Source of the DNA: Lachnospiraceae bacterium
GTDB taxonomy: Bacteria > Bacillota > Clostridia > Lachnospirales > Lachnospiraceae
NCBI GenBank assembly: GCA_024698715.1
Contig: JAILRA010000075.1
Coordinates: 78,574-142,573 of the forward strand
DNA: 64,000 nt
Reading direction: 5' to 3'
Below, piece after piece: positions 1 through 8,282 of this stretch; position 1 is the first letter of the stretch, and each line of letters starts with the position of its first letter. Made by a program: the position numbers and the translations under genes. Under the pieces are notes generated by a model, which saw only the letters and a program-made list of their open reading frames with translations, made no database searches and had not been told where the DNA came from.

Positions 1-46
1 GTTCGGAATCAAATAAATTGAGCCTAAATAAGGAGAACCGAATACA

Positions 47-1483
47 ATGAGTGATTATGTTTTTTGCCCGAGATGCGGTGCAGTCACCAAACCGGGTGTT
101 TGTTCAAATTGCGGTTACAATCTGAATAAGGATATAGAGATCGATTCGGGAAATACCGAAAATACCGAAAACATGGAAAGCGGTATTGAAAGCGGAAAAA
201 GCGAACCTTTTTTAAATGATATAGTAAAGAAGACCGATCCGAATAAAGGATCCAAAGGCTGGCTTATAGGACTGTTTCTCGGCCTGGGCCTGATCGCTTT
301 TCTGATCGTTTTCGGAATACTTATCGTTCTGATATGTATTTTCCCGGCTGTTCTGAAGATATTCTTTACGGCCAATCAGATCAACAGTACCATTAACGGG
401 TTTAACAACAGTTCCACTACCAATAATAACAATCCCGCAACTCCGGATATAAATCTTCCCGGTATCGATCCTGATGCCAATCCCACGGATCCCGATAACG
501 GATTACAGGAAAAAGAGTATTATTATGCACAGACGATAGAAGGTGCTTATTCGGGAACTTCAAGATTCGACTATGATAAATTCAAGGATGAATACGGTGA
601 TAAAGCCAATGAATTCTGGGATCAGCCTGCCGAAGATACTTTTGATTACTTCCTTAACGGCAATTTCTCATCATATTTAAGATTCGGTTCATCACATGAA
701 TTTATACCCCGTGATGCTTATCCCACACCTTATCTGGATTATGTCCGCGATTCGTATATTGCAACGGGAAATTATGATATCCAAAGACATATAGTTCGTT
801 ACGAAGCTACTGTCGACGGTATTTTCGTTAACGCTTACTGCGCATATTATTCAATAGAGAGCGATAAAGTCGATTTTACCGATGTTAATGAAAAACTCCG
901 CGATCAGGCATTAAGTGAACTTTATGATTTCCTTACGAATCAAAAATCTTCCGGAGTTTATAATTATACGCTTTACTGCGATGCGGTAGTTACTTTTAAC
1001 AATGACGAGATACTGAGTGTTATTTACGATGTATGTTCTTATGAAGATAACAATACCGCTAATTTCAACCTTCACGGAATGAATGTGGATGTTAAAAACG
1101 GCGCTGTGCTGGATAATACGAAAATACTGAATTTTGACGATGATTTTTCGAAATTCTTTACTCAGAGATCCAATATTCAGAACAGTTACGTTGATGCCAT
1201 CAATAACAGTTCGGTTTCCGATCTGACGAAAGTATTCAACGATGACGATGCTCTTATTCTTTTCTTTACACCTTTGGGAATAGAGGTAGGCATTAATTAC
1301 AGATATCTTGATACTTTCGGATGGGTAACGATCACTCTTAATGATTTTGATGCGTATTACTCCGGAAATTACAATTTTAACATCGATTTCGGCAAGGGAT
1401 ATGATATGTATCAGTATGAAAAAGACAATAACATCAATTCCGGCGATTTCGATTATGATGACGGAAATGTTTTTGATTTGTAA
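47..1483 (+). CDS. Zinc-ribbon, single-pass membrane protein with RsiV/DUF3298-like extracellular domain
   Basis: 478 residues. The N-terminus has two CxxC pairs (CPRCG at 7-11, CSNCG at 19-23), a typical zinc ribbon. A Ser/Glu-rich linker follows, then one strong hydrophobic segment at about 70-105. An Asn/Pro-rich spacer leads to a large outer domain (about 160-478). Its second half, with an alternating beta pattern around YDVCSYEDN and a short FFTPLGIEV stretch, resembles the DUF3298 domain of RsiV-type proteins (inference from memory of that family). Cytoplasmic ribbon plus outer sensor domain suggests a membrane sensor or envelope protein; no enzyme motif is visible. A Shine-Dalgarno (AAGGAG) precedes the ATG at 47. 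It is separated by 73 bp from the next gene and may be transcribed alone. Confidence 0.75.
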   Translation: MSDYVFCPRCGAVTKPGVCSNCGYNLNKDIEIDSGNTENTENMESGIESGKSEPFLNDIVKKTDPNKGSKGWLIGLFLGLGLIAFLIVFGILIVLICIFPAVLKIFFTANQINSTINGFNNSSTTNNNNPATPDINLPGIDPDANPTDPDNGLQEKEYYYAQTIEGAYSGTSRFDYDKFKDEYGDKANEFWDQPAEDTFDYFLNGNFSSYLRFGSSHEFIPRDAYPTPYLDYVRDSYIATGNYDIQRHIVRYEATVDGIFVNAYCAYYSIESDKVDFTDVNEKLRDQALSELYDFLTNQKSSGVYNYTLYCDAVVTFNNDEILSVIYDVCSYEDNNTANFNLHGMNVDVKNGAVLDNTKILNFDDDFSKFFTQRSNIQNSYVDAINNSSVSDLTKVFNDDDALILFFTPLGIEVGINYRYLDTFGWVTITLNDFDAYYSGNYNFNIDFGKGYDMYQYEKDNNINSGDFDYDDGNVFDL

Positions 1484-1556
1484 AATAACCATAAATGTTG
1501 ACAGTTTGATCGTATATTAATCAAAAGATGATATTCGATCTTATCGGGAGGTAATT

Positions 1557-2081
1557 ATGGACGGAAAAGAAAAATGCAGAGCTTTAAAACAGATAAGGAA
1601 ACAGATTGCCAAAAACAATGATATCAGTTATGTTGTTGAAGAATGCAAACATAAGGGAAAATGCAAAGGAACATGTCCCAAATGCGAATCCGAAGTGAGA
1701 TATCTCGAGAATGAACTCAAAAAAAGAAGAAGTCTCGGAAAAAAGGTTGCTCTTGCAGGAGTTTCAATGGGTATTTTTACTACTTTGTCCGCTTGTACTC
1801 CCACCGATTTTATCGATTCGGTCACTTATCCCATCCGTGATGTGTTCAATATTGATTTTAACGGCGGATTGATCGCAGAACCTCTTGGCGGTGCTGCCGA
1901 ACCTTATCCTCTCGAAGGCGATGTAGCCGCTCCCGTAGATGAAGAAGGTGAAGTTCCCGAAATCCTTGACGGAGAACAGGATGTCGAAGTAGAAGAGAAT
2001 GTGGACGGCGAAGAAGCCGATGATACGGATGATGAGACTGAATACATACTTGAAGGCGGCGCTGAAGTTCCGATCGATTAA
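1557..2081 (+). CDS. Cysteine-motif protein with internal lipobox and acidic tail, partner of radical SAM gene
   Basis: 174 residues in three parts. Residues 1-58 are basic, with Cys at 7, 30, 36, 40 and 43; the last four form C-x5-C-x3-C-x2-C inside KGKCKGTCPKCE, which could bind metal. Residues 59-80 are a positively charged stretch followed by a 15-17 residue hydrophobic run ending in LSAC, a good lipobox, although it lies about 60 residues further in than a normal lipoprotein signal. Residues 100-174 are almost entirely Glu/Asp/Val/Gly/Pro. SD GGGAGG precedes the ATG. The radical SAM gene starts 17 bp after its stop, so the two are surely co-transcribed. I recall similar N-termini beside radical SAM genes in other Clostridia, but know of no assigned function. 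It could be a substrate, a carrier or a metal-binding accessory. Confidence 0.8.
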   Translation: MDGKEKCRALKQIRKQIAKNNDISYVVEECKHKGKCKGTCPKCESEVRYLENELKKRRSLGKKVALAGVSMGIFTTLSACTPTDFIDSVTYPIRDVFNIDFNGGLIAEPLGGAAEPYPLEGDVAAPVDEEGEVPEILDGEQDVEVEENVDGEEADDTDDETEYILEGGAEVPID

Positions 2082-2098
2082 GAAAATTCGAAAGATAT

Positions 2099-2788
2099 AT
2101 GAAAACCATAGATATCTGTACAATTGACAGAATAAGAACCAATACGGACGGCGAGGGCGTAACAACCCTCGTTGTTTCTATGGGCTGTCCCTTAAGATGT
2201 GCGTACTGCATAAACGCTCTGACCTGGGACGGCTCTTTTAAAAATGTAAAAAAGTATACCGCAGATGAACTGTATGAAGAATTAAAGATCGACGATCTGT
2301 ATTTTGTTGCCACCGGCGGCGGAGTGGTTTTCGGCGGCGGCGAACCTCTTCTTAACTATGAGTTTATTGCTGAATTTATAGATAAATACCGCGATAAGGG
2401 ATGGAAATTCGGTCTGGAAACTTCCTTAAGCGTTCCGAGAAAAAATATCGAAAGTGTTATGGATCGTATTGATTTTTTCCTTGTTGATACAAAAGATATG
2501 AACAAAGAAAGATATGAACTTTATACCAAAGGCGATTACGATCTTTTCAGATCAAATCTCGAATATCTTCTGGAAAAAGTCGGACCTGAAAAAATAACCG
2601 TCAGGGTTCCGGTCATAGCAGGACTTCATAAGAGTGAAGAATATAAAGAAAACGCACTTATGTTAAAGGATATGGGATTCACGAACATCAATGTGTTCCC
2701 GTATGTGAATCCGGCCGAGAGAAAAAAAGTTTCCGAAGAGGCAAAACGGAATTGCAAAGATTTTATTGAAAAAATAAAGTCTAAATGA
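2099..2788 (+). CDS. Radical SAM protein, activating-enzyme-like
   Basis: 229 residues, close to the length of pyruvate-formate-lyase-activating enzymes. The CX3CX2C motif that holds the SAM-bound [4Fe-4S] cluster is at Cys30, Cys34, Cys37 (GCPLRCAYC), and a GGGEP SAM-binding motif lies near residue 80. The remainder reads as a partial TIM barrel with VRVPVIAGLH and INVFPYVNPA strands typical of glycyl-radical activases. No second set of cysteines for auxiliary clusters is seen. There is no glycyl radical enzyme nearby; the only partner is the cysteine-motif protein immediately upstream. Function is therefore open: modification of that protein is an inference from the arrangement, activation of a distant enzyme is the alternative. 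Confidence 0.88.
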   Translation: MKTIDICTIDRIRTNTDGEGVTTLVVSMGCPLRCAYCINALTWDGSFKNVKKYTADELYEELKIDDLYFVATGGGVVFGGGEPLLNYEFIAEFIDKYRDKGWKFGLETSLSVPRKNIESVMDRIDFFLVDTKDMNKERYELYTKGDYDLFRSNLEYLLEKVGPEKITVRVPVIAGLHKSEEYKENALMLKDMGFTNINVFPYVNPAERKKVSEEAKRNCKDFIEKIKSK

Positions 2789-2795
2789 TATTATT

Positions 2796-2857
2796 GTTTC
2801 ATCTTATTCAAAGATCTCTTCTTTGATATTTCCCGATTGAAAATATTAAGATGAAAC
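2796..2857 (+). other. Nested inverted repeat between radical SAM gene and recA
   Basis: An 11-bp perfect inverted repeat (GTTTCATCTTA at 2796-2806, TAAGATGAAAC at 2847-2857) encloses a second, smaller hairpin (TCAAAG at 2808-2813, CTTTGA at 2821-2826). No T-tract follows, so it is not a standard intrinsic terminator. It may be a Y-shaped RNA element at the end of the upstream transcript. Confidence 0.55.
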
Positions 2858-2895
2858 GGAGTGGTGTTTATTGATTGTATATTTGTAAAAAACAA

Positions 2896-2924
2896 TTGAC
2901 AAGAACAAATGTTTGCTTTAAACT
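2896..2924 (+). promoter_or_regulatory. recA promoter
   Basis: Consensus -35 TTGACA at 2896-2901 and a weaker -10 TAAACT at 2919-2924, 17 bp apart. The start codon is about 27 bp beyond the likely transcription start. Both ends of the promoter are covered by SOS boxes. Confidence 0.7.
2903..2914 (+). promoter_or_regulatory. LexA (SOS) box 1 in the recA promoter spacer
   Basis: GAACAAATGTTT matches the Gram-positive SOS box form GAACnnnnGTTY. It lies between the -35 and -10 elements, where bound LexA would block RNA polymerase. Confidence 0.75.
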
Positions 2925-2931
2925 ATAACAA

Positions 2932-2943
2932 GAACGTATGTTT
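2932..2943 (+). promoter_or_regulatory. LexA (SOS) box 2 downstream of the recA start site
   Basis: GAACGTATGTTT, the same form as the first box and 29 bp from it start to start. It lies just ahead of the recA Shine-Dalgarno sequence. Two boxes suggest tight SOS repression of recA. Confidence 0.75.
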
Positions 2944-2957
2944 GGATGGAGGTTAAA

Positions 2958-3977
2958 ATGGAAAGAGAAGAAAAGATTAAGGCTCTGGAATCCGCATTAA
3001 ACCAGATTGAGAAACAATTCGGCAAAGGCGCCGTTATGAAACTTGGCGATCCTGCAAGCCAGATGAATGTTGAAACCATTCCCACCGGATCGATCAGTCT
3101 GGATATAGCATTGGGACTCGGCGGTATTCCCAAAGGAAGAGTTATTGAAATATACGGACCCGAATCTTCGGGTAAAACGACTGTTACACTGCATATGATC
3201 GCAGAAGTGCAGAAAAGAGGAGGCATCTGCGGATTTATTGACGCAGAGCATGCGCTTGATCCTGCATATGCCAAGGCAATCGGTGTAGATGTGGACAATC
3301 TTTATATATCACAGCCGGATGACGGAGAACAGGCACTTGAGATCACAGAGACCATGGTTCGTTCGGGTGCTATCGATCTTGTTGTTGTCGATTCGGTTGC
3401 TGCACTTGTTCCCAAAGCAGAACTTGAAGGTGATATGGGTGATGCACATGTCGGACTTCAGGCAAGACTTATGTCACAGGCTTTAAGAAAACTTACCGGA
3501 GCGATCGGTAAAACAAACTGTACGGTTGTATTCATTAACCAGCTGAGAGAAAAAGTCGGTGTATTCTACGGCAATCCTCAGGTTACCACAGGCGGTAATG
3601 CGCTTAAGTTCTATTCATCCGTTCGTATGGAAATAAGAAAGACCGATCAGATCAAAGTCAACGGAGAAGTTGTAGGAAACAGAACAAAAGCCAAGATCGT
3701 AAAGAACAAGATCGCTCCTCCTTTTAAGGAAGCTGAGTTTGATATCATGTTCGGCGAAGGTATTTCATATGTCGGGGATCTTCTTGATCTTGCTACTGAA
3801 ATCGATGTTATCAATAAATCAGGTGCATGGTATGCTTATAAAGGCAATAAGATCGGACAGGGAAGAGAAAATGCAAAGACATATCTGCAGGATAATCCCG
3901 AGATCCTTTCCGAGATCGAGAAAGCCGTAAGAACTCATTACAATCTTCAGGATGCCCCTTCGGAACTCGATAAATAA
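2958..3977 (+). CDS. recA: Recombinase RecA
   Basis: 339 residues, normal for RecA. RecA forms ATP-dependent filaments on single-stranded DNA for strand exchange and triggers LexA self-cleavage. Walker A GPESSGKT is at 67-74, the Walker B-like [10 protein letters not shown] near 140, and the conserved FINQLREK loop near 193. The start at 2958 (MEREEK) is chosen because GGAGG at 2948-2952 is spaced correctly; an in-frame ATG at 2946 overlaps that ribosome site. The promoter carries two SOS boxes, so the gene should be DNA-damage inducible. recX follows 46 bp downstream. Confidence 0.98.
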   Translation: MEREEKIKALESALNQIEKQFGKGAVMKLGDPASQMNVETIPTGSISLDIALGLGGIPKGRVIEIYGPESSGKTTVTLHMIAEVQKRGGICGFIDAEHALDPAYAKAIGVDVDNLYISQPDDGEQALEITETMVRSGAIDLVVVDSVAALVPKAELEGDMGDAHVGLQARLMSQALRKLTGAIGKTNCTVVFINQLREKVGVFYGNPQVTTGGNALKFYSSVRMEIRKTDQIKVNGEVVGNRTKAKIVKNKIAPPFKEAEFDIMFGEGISYVGDLLDLATEIDVINKSGAWYAYKGNKIGQGRENAKTYLQDNPEILSEIEKAVRTHYNLQDAPSELDK

Positions 3978-4023
3978 TAGAAGATGTAAATCTTAAGAAA
4001 TATTGTATTAACGGTTTTACTGT

Positions 4024-4635
4024 ATGTTCATTTCAGAAATTACTGATCTTAAAAACAAAAAAGTGAAAATAGTGTTTGATAACGGAATCGCCTTTGTATT
4101 ATACAAAGGCGATTTGGTTAAATATGACCTCAAAGAAGGGGAAGTCTCCGATAATGTTTATGAGGAAATAATGAATGAATTACTTCCTAAAAGAGCATTG
4201 AACAGGAGTCTAAAGATAATTACCGGTCATGATATGACCGAATACATGCTTTCGAAAAAACTTAAAGATGACGGATATCCCGATTCGATAATTGAGAATA
4301 CTGTAAATGTTCTAAAAAAAGAAAGACTGATAAACGATGAGAGGTATATAAAAGGCTATATTGAAGCCAAAAGCACTAAAAAGAGCAAAAGAGATATACT
4401 GATCGCTCTGTCTCAGAAAGGCATAGATTCGAAAAAGGCAGAAAGGATCTTCGAAGAACTCTGTGAAGAAGGTACTGCATCGGATGAAAAAGAACTTATA
4501 CGTAAATTACTTGTAAAAAGACATTTTGATTTCGACAATGCCGATTACGGATCAAAACAAAAGGAGATTCAGTATCTGCTAAGAAAAGGATTCTCATTTG
4601 ATTCCATTGAAGAAGCAATGAACAAACCGGAATAA
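4024..4635 (+). CDS. recX: Regulatory protein RecX
   Basis: 203 residues. RecX binds RecA filaments and limits their growth. The helical repeats typical of the family are visible (ALNRSLKIITGHDMTEYML, LKKERLINDERYIKGYIEAK, ILIALSQKGID). It directly follows recA, the classic arrangement, and is probably expressed from the recA promoter. No clear Shine-Dalgarno is present before the ATG at 4024, so translation may be weak. A perfect 13-bp hairpin lies inside the coding sequence at 4086-4114 (see findings), which could further restrain expression. Confidence 0.9.
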   Translation: MFISEITDLKNKKVKIVFDNGIAFVLYKGDLVKYDLKEGEVSDNVYEEIMNELLPKRALNRSLKIITGHDMTEYMLSKKLKDDGYPDSIIENTVNVLKKERLINDERYIKGYIEAKSTKKSKRDILIALSQKGIDSKKAERIFEELCEEGTASDEKELIRKLLVKRHFDFDNADYGSKQKEIQYLLRKGFSFDSIEEAMNKPE

Positions 4636-4787
4636 GATATTCCTGATGCAGCTGAACCACTGATCTGATTTGATGTTAAAAACATAATATTTATCGTTGC
4701 TTTCTTATGCTTTCAATTTTTTGTATTTATCATTTTATGATGCACATTATTTTGTGGTTTTATACGTGATATGGTTTACAATAATTC

Positions 4788-4816
4788 TTGACATAGTATA
4801 TAAAAAAAGATAATAT
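4788..4816 (+). promoter_or_regulatory. rny promoter
   Basis: TTGACA (4788-4793), 17-bp spacer, TAATAT (4811-4816). The predicted 5' leader to rny is about 78 nt. The rest of the 265-bp gap between recX and rny shows no gene. Confidence 0.8.
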
Positions 4817-4900
4817 ATAAATGTTGTAATTTGCTTTATAGGGTATTTTTGCCCTGTATATACTGTACAATGATAACTGAATAAGGAGGTAAGACTGTCA

Positions 4901-6466
4901 ATGTTAGGACAAGTTAGTGTGGTTGTCTTTGTAATTGCCATCATCTTTGTCGCTGTCATTGCTGCACTTGTTTCCGGTTTGATCACATATTTTGTTTACA
5001 AGAATAAAGTGATGCAGAAAATCGGCAATGCCGAAGAAAAAGCACGTGAAATTCTTGATGAAGCCTTGAAAACAGCTGAAGCTAAGAAACGTGAAGGATT
5101 ACTCGAGATCAAGGAAGAATCCATTAAGTACAAGAATGAGATCGAAAAAGAGAACAAGGAACGCAGAGCGGAACTTCAAAGAACCGAAAGAAGAGTTCAG
5201 CAGAAGGAAGAAAGTGTAGACAAGAAACTCGAACAGATCGAGAAAAAGGAAGCTGCAATTCAATCCAAAGAAGCTGAACTGGCGAGAGAAAGAGAAACCG
5301 TTTCTAAATTGAACGAGCAGAGATTGCAAGAACTTGAACGTATTTCAGGTTATACCTCTGAAGAAGCAAAAGAGTATTTATTAAGAATTGTTGAAGATGA
5401 TTTGAAACATGAGAAAGCTGTCCGTATCAAAGAGATGGAAGCTCAGGTTAAGGACGAAAGCACTCAGAAGGCCAAGGAATATGTGGTTAATGCAATTCAG
5501 CGTTGTGCTGCAGATCATGTATCAGACGTGGCAATTTCCGTTGTTAATCTTCCCAATGACGATATGAAGGGAAGAATTATCGGACGTGAAGGAAGAAACA
5601 TTCGAACACTCGAGCAGATGACAGGTGTTGAGTTTATCATTGACGATACACCCGAAGCAGTTGTTCTTTCGGGATTCGATGCCGTCAGAAGAGAAGTTGC
5701 CAGAATTGCACTTGAAAAACTTATTCTTGATGGAAGAATCCATCCGGCAAAGATTGAAGAATCAGTCGAAAAAGCTCAGAAAGAAGTCGAGAATATCATG
5801 AAAGAAGAGGGTGAAAATGCCGCACTTGAAGCAGGTGTTCACGGTGTTAACCCCGAACTTATCAAGATTCTCGGAAAATTGCATTTCCGTACCAGTTTCG
5901 GTCAGAATGCTTTAAAACATTCAATTGAAGTTGCTCATATTGCAGGACTTCTTGCTGAAGAGATCGGTGTTGATGCGAAGATGGCCAGAAGAGCCGGATT
6001 ACTTCACGATGTCGGTAAAGCGGTCGATCACGATCAGGAAGGAACCCATGTTACACTGGGTACCGAACTTTGCCGTAAATATCACGAACCCGCGATCGTT
6101 ATTAATGCTGTAGAATCACATCACGGTGATGTTGAACCTACTTCACTGATCGCACGTATAGTGCAGGCTGCGGACGCAATTTCAGCTGCAAGACCCGGAG
6201 CAAGAAGAGAAACTCTGGGCGCATATACTACTAGATTAACTGAACTTGAAGAATTATCCAACAATTTTGAAGGTGTAGAAAAATCTTTTGCTATTCATGC
6301 AGGTAGAGAAATACGTGTTATGGTAATACCCGATAAGATCACGGATGACGATATGGTATTACTTGCTCATGACATTTCAAAGAAGATCGAGGATGAGCTC
6401 AAATATCCCGGTCAGGTTAAAGTAAATGTTATCAGAGAAACAAGAGTTATTGATTATGCTAAGTAG
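4901..6466 (+). CDS. rny: Ribonuclease Y
   Basis: 521 residues, standard length. RNase Y is the membrane-bound endoribonuclease that starts mRNA decay in Firmicutes. Order of domains: N-terminal membrane helix (about 5-32), long charged coiled coil (about 38-175), KH RNA-binding domain with [11 protein letters not shown] (near 225-240), and the HD metal-dependent catalytic domain with LLHDVGKA (near 365). SD AAGGAGG lies ahead of the ATG at 4901. It has its own strong promoter and ends in an intrinsic terminator, so it is monocistronic. Confidence 0.97.
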   Translation: MLGQVSVVVFVIAIIFVAVIAALVSGLITYFVYKNKVMQKIGNAEEKAREILDEALKTAEAKKREGLLEIKEESIKYKNEIEKENKERRAELQRTERRVQQKEESVDKKLEQIEKKEAAIQSKEAELARERETVSKLNEQRLQELERISGYTSEEAKEYLLRIVEDDLKHEKAVRIKEMEAQVKDESTQKAKEYVVNAIQRCAADHVSDVAISVVNLPNDDMKGRIIGREGRNIRTLEQMTGVEFIIDDTPEAVVLSGFDAVRREVARIALEKLILDGRIHPAKIEESVEKAQKEVENIMKEEGENAALEAGVHGVNPELIKILGKLHFRTSFGQNALKHSIEVAHIAGLLAEEIGVDAKMARRAGLLHDVGKAVDHDQEGTHVTLGTELCRKYHEPAIVINAVESHHGDVEPTSLIARIVQAADAISAARPGARRETLGAYTTRLTELEELSNNFEGVEKSFAIHAGREIRVMVIPDKITDDDMVLLAHDISKKIEDELKYPGQVKVNVIRETRVIDYAK

Positions 6467-6472
6467 TAAATT

Positions 6473-6503
6473 AAACCCCTTGCGAAAGTAAGGGGTTTAT
6501 TTA
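6473..6503 (+). terminator. Intrinsic terminator after rny
   Basis: AAACCCCTT (6473-6481) pairs perfectly with AAGGGGTTT (6490-6498) across an 8-nt loop, followed by an AT-rich tail. It ends the rny transcript. Confidence 0.85.
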
Positions 6504-6624
6504 ATGGAATAAAGTTGTTCTATAAACTTGAAGAATTGCTCTAATGGTATTAAAATAAAGTGAATCGAAGAATAATTTAATCAGTAAAAAGGAGTAAGGT
6601 TCTGTTCCCGGAATCGCAAATAAT

Positions 6625-7917
6625 ATGAAAAACTACTCTTTATTATCCAAAGATGAATTAGAGGCTCTTAAAAAAGAATTTGAAGCAAAGTATGAAGAAA
6701 AAAAGGGTTTGGGTCTTAAACTCAATATGGCCAGAGGATTACCCGGAGCCGAACAGCTTGATATGGAAGCTGATTTTTTTAATACTTTGAATCCTACTAG
6801 TGAATTCAAATCAGAGGCAGGAATTGATTGCAGAAATTACGGAGAACTTCTCGGTATTACCGAAGCAAGAAAACTTATGGGAGATATGATGAGTATTTCT
6901 CCTGATAACGTTATAGTTTTCGGCAACTCCAGTTTGAATATAATGTATGATACCGTATGTCGTTCGATGATACTCGGTGTTTGCGGTTCGACTCCCTGGT
7001 GCAAGCTTGATAAAGTAAAATTCCTTTGTCCCGTACCGGGATATGACAGACATTTTGCAATTACCGAACAGTTCGGGATCGAAATGATCAACATTCCGAT
7101 GAAGAGCGACGGCCCCGATATGGATATGGTGGAAGAGTATGTTAACAACGATCCTTCCGTTAAAGGTATCTGGTGTGTGCCCAAGTATGCTAACCCTACG
7201 GGTATCACCTATTCTGATGAAGTTGTCAGAAGATTTGCAGCACTTGCTCCTGCAGCAAAGGATTTCAGAATTTATTGGGATAATGCTTATAATATTCATC
7301 ATTTATACGATAACGATCAGGACAATCTTCTTGAGATTTATGCTGAATGCTGCAAATGCGGAAATGATGATATCGTATATAAGTTCTGTTCGACATCCAA
7401 GATCACTTTCCCGGGAAGCGGTATAGCTGCTCTCGGTACTTCAAAGAAGAATATTGATTTTATCAAGAGCGTTATTACGATCCAGACTATCGGACACGAT
7501 AAACTAAATCAGTTAAGACATGTCAGATATTTTAAGGATTTTGACGGCATGAAGAAGCATATGAAAAAACACGCTGTGATCCTCAGACCGAAATTCGAAC
7601 TTGTACATAAGAAACTCGAAGAAGAACTCGGAGGTCTCGGAATTGGTTCATGGACCAATCCTCACGGCGGATATTTTGTATCTTTCAATTCACTTGACGG
7701 ATGTGCAAAAGAGATCGTTGCCAAATGTAAGGAAGCCGGAGTGACCATGACGGGGGCAGGAGCAACTTATCCTTATAAAAAGGATCCGTTTGATTCCAAT
7801 ATAAGAATCGCTCCGACATATCCTCCCATTGATGAACTTGAACAGGCTATAGATATTTTTGTACTGGTCGTTAAGCTTGTAAGTGTCAATAAATTGATTG
7901 AAGAAAAACAGTTTTAA
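6625..7917 (+). CDS. MocR-type aspartate aminotransferase (PLP fold type I)
   Basis: 430 residues. It matches the PF12897-type aminotransferases (subgroup Ic aspartate aminotransferases), free-standing enzymes without a DNA-binding domain. PLP-site features: NARG-like substrate segment MARGLPGAEQLD (35-46), VFGNSSL phosphate-cup region (98-104), KYANPTG (187-193), YWDNAY with Asp219, and STSKITFPGSG with the Schiff-base Lys259. It probably makes aspartate or a related amino acid from the 2-oxo acid and glutamate. Terminators on both sides indicate a single-gene unit. Oddity: the only good Shine-Dalgarno (GGAG at 6591-6594) is about 30 nt before the ATG, and an in-frame TAA at 6595 rules out an upstream start near it. 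Confidence 0.88.
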   Translation: MKNYSLLSKDELEALKKEFEAKYEEKKGLGLKLNMARGLPGAEQLDMEADFFNTLNPTSEFKSEAGIDCRNYGELLGITEARKLMGDMMSISPDNVIVFGNSSLNIMYDTVCRSMILGVCGSTPWCKLDKVKFLCPVPGYDRHFAITEQFGIEMINIPMKSDGPDMDMVEEYVNNDPSVKGIWCVPKYANPTGITYSDEVVRRFAALAPAAKDFRIYWDNAYNIHHLYDNDQDNLLEIYAECCKCGNDDIVYKFCSTSKITFPGSGIAALGTSKKNIDFIKSVITIQTIGHDKLNQLRHVRYFKDFDGMKKHMKKHAVILRPKFELVHKKLEEELGGLGIGSWTNPHGGYFVSFNSLDGCAKEIVAKCKEAGVTMTGAGATYPYKKDPFDSNIRIAPTYPPIDELEQAIDIFVLVVKLVSVNKLIEEKQF

Positions 7918-7938
7918 AATAATATTATCAATTTATAA

Positions 7939-7971
7939 AATAATCTTCGAATGATCGGAGATTATTTTTTT
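7939..7971 (+). terminator. Intrinsic terminator after the aminotransferase gene
   Basis: A 12-bp stem (AATAATCTTCGA at 7939-7950 with TCGGAGATTATT at 7955-7966, one G-U pair), ATGA loop, then a T run. Confidence 0.88.
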
Positions 7972-8282
7972 GCAAACAAATGATGACTTTTTTAGTCAAC
8001 AAATAAGATTGACATAAATGGTTTATATAATACAAATTTTTGTTTTCAGAATTGACATAAAAATAACCTTTTTTAATCAAAACTATATTTAGTAATATGA
8101 ATGATGTTTGTTTCAACATATTGAAAAGTGTTTCACGGATGCCTAAAAACAGGCAATTTTTCTTAATAAAATCCAATTTTGCAATTGCATTTTCGGGCTT
8201 ATTTTAATATAATAACTTATGCAGTCAATGATTGACATAATTTGTTGACTGTTCTTAAGTATCTGAAGTTCGGAAGGCACCT
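7972..8282. other. Repeat-rich, gene-free region upstream of xerD
   Basis: About 310 bp with no open frame worth calling. It contains ATTGACATAA three times (8008-8017, 8051-8060, 8231-8240), an 11-bp inverted pair AGTCAACAAAT (7994-8004) and ATTTGTTGACT (8240-8250), a palindrome GTCAATGATTGAC (8224-8236), the dyad TTTCAA-CATA-TTGAAA (8111-8126), and a short hairpin TGCCT/AGGCA (8140-8155) followed by Ts. No promoter with correct spacing stands out, although several TTGACA boxes are present. Confidence 0.6.

Noticed and set aside
911..1492. 193-residue open frame on the - strand inside the zinc-ribbon gene
   Set aside because: It is antisense to a gene with good SD and domains, is rich in Ile/Val from reversed AT-rich codons, and has no ribosome site.
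1498..1518. TTGACA...TATATT before the cysteine-motif gene as a promoter
   Set aside because: The boxes are only 9 bp apart; the -35 alone is not enough to call a promoter.
6591..6628. Short leader frame between a distant SD and the aminotransferase ATG
   Set aside because: The frame would need a CTG start and codes for only about eight residues; evidence is too thin.
8009..8031. TTGACA and TATAAT upstream of xerD as a promoter
   Set aside because: The spacer is only 11 bp, too short for sigma-70-type recognition.
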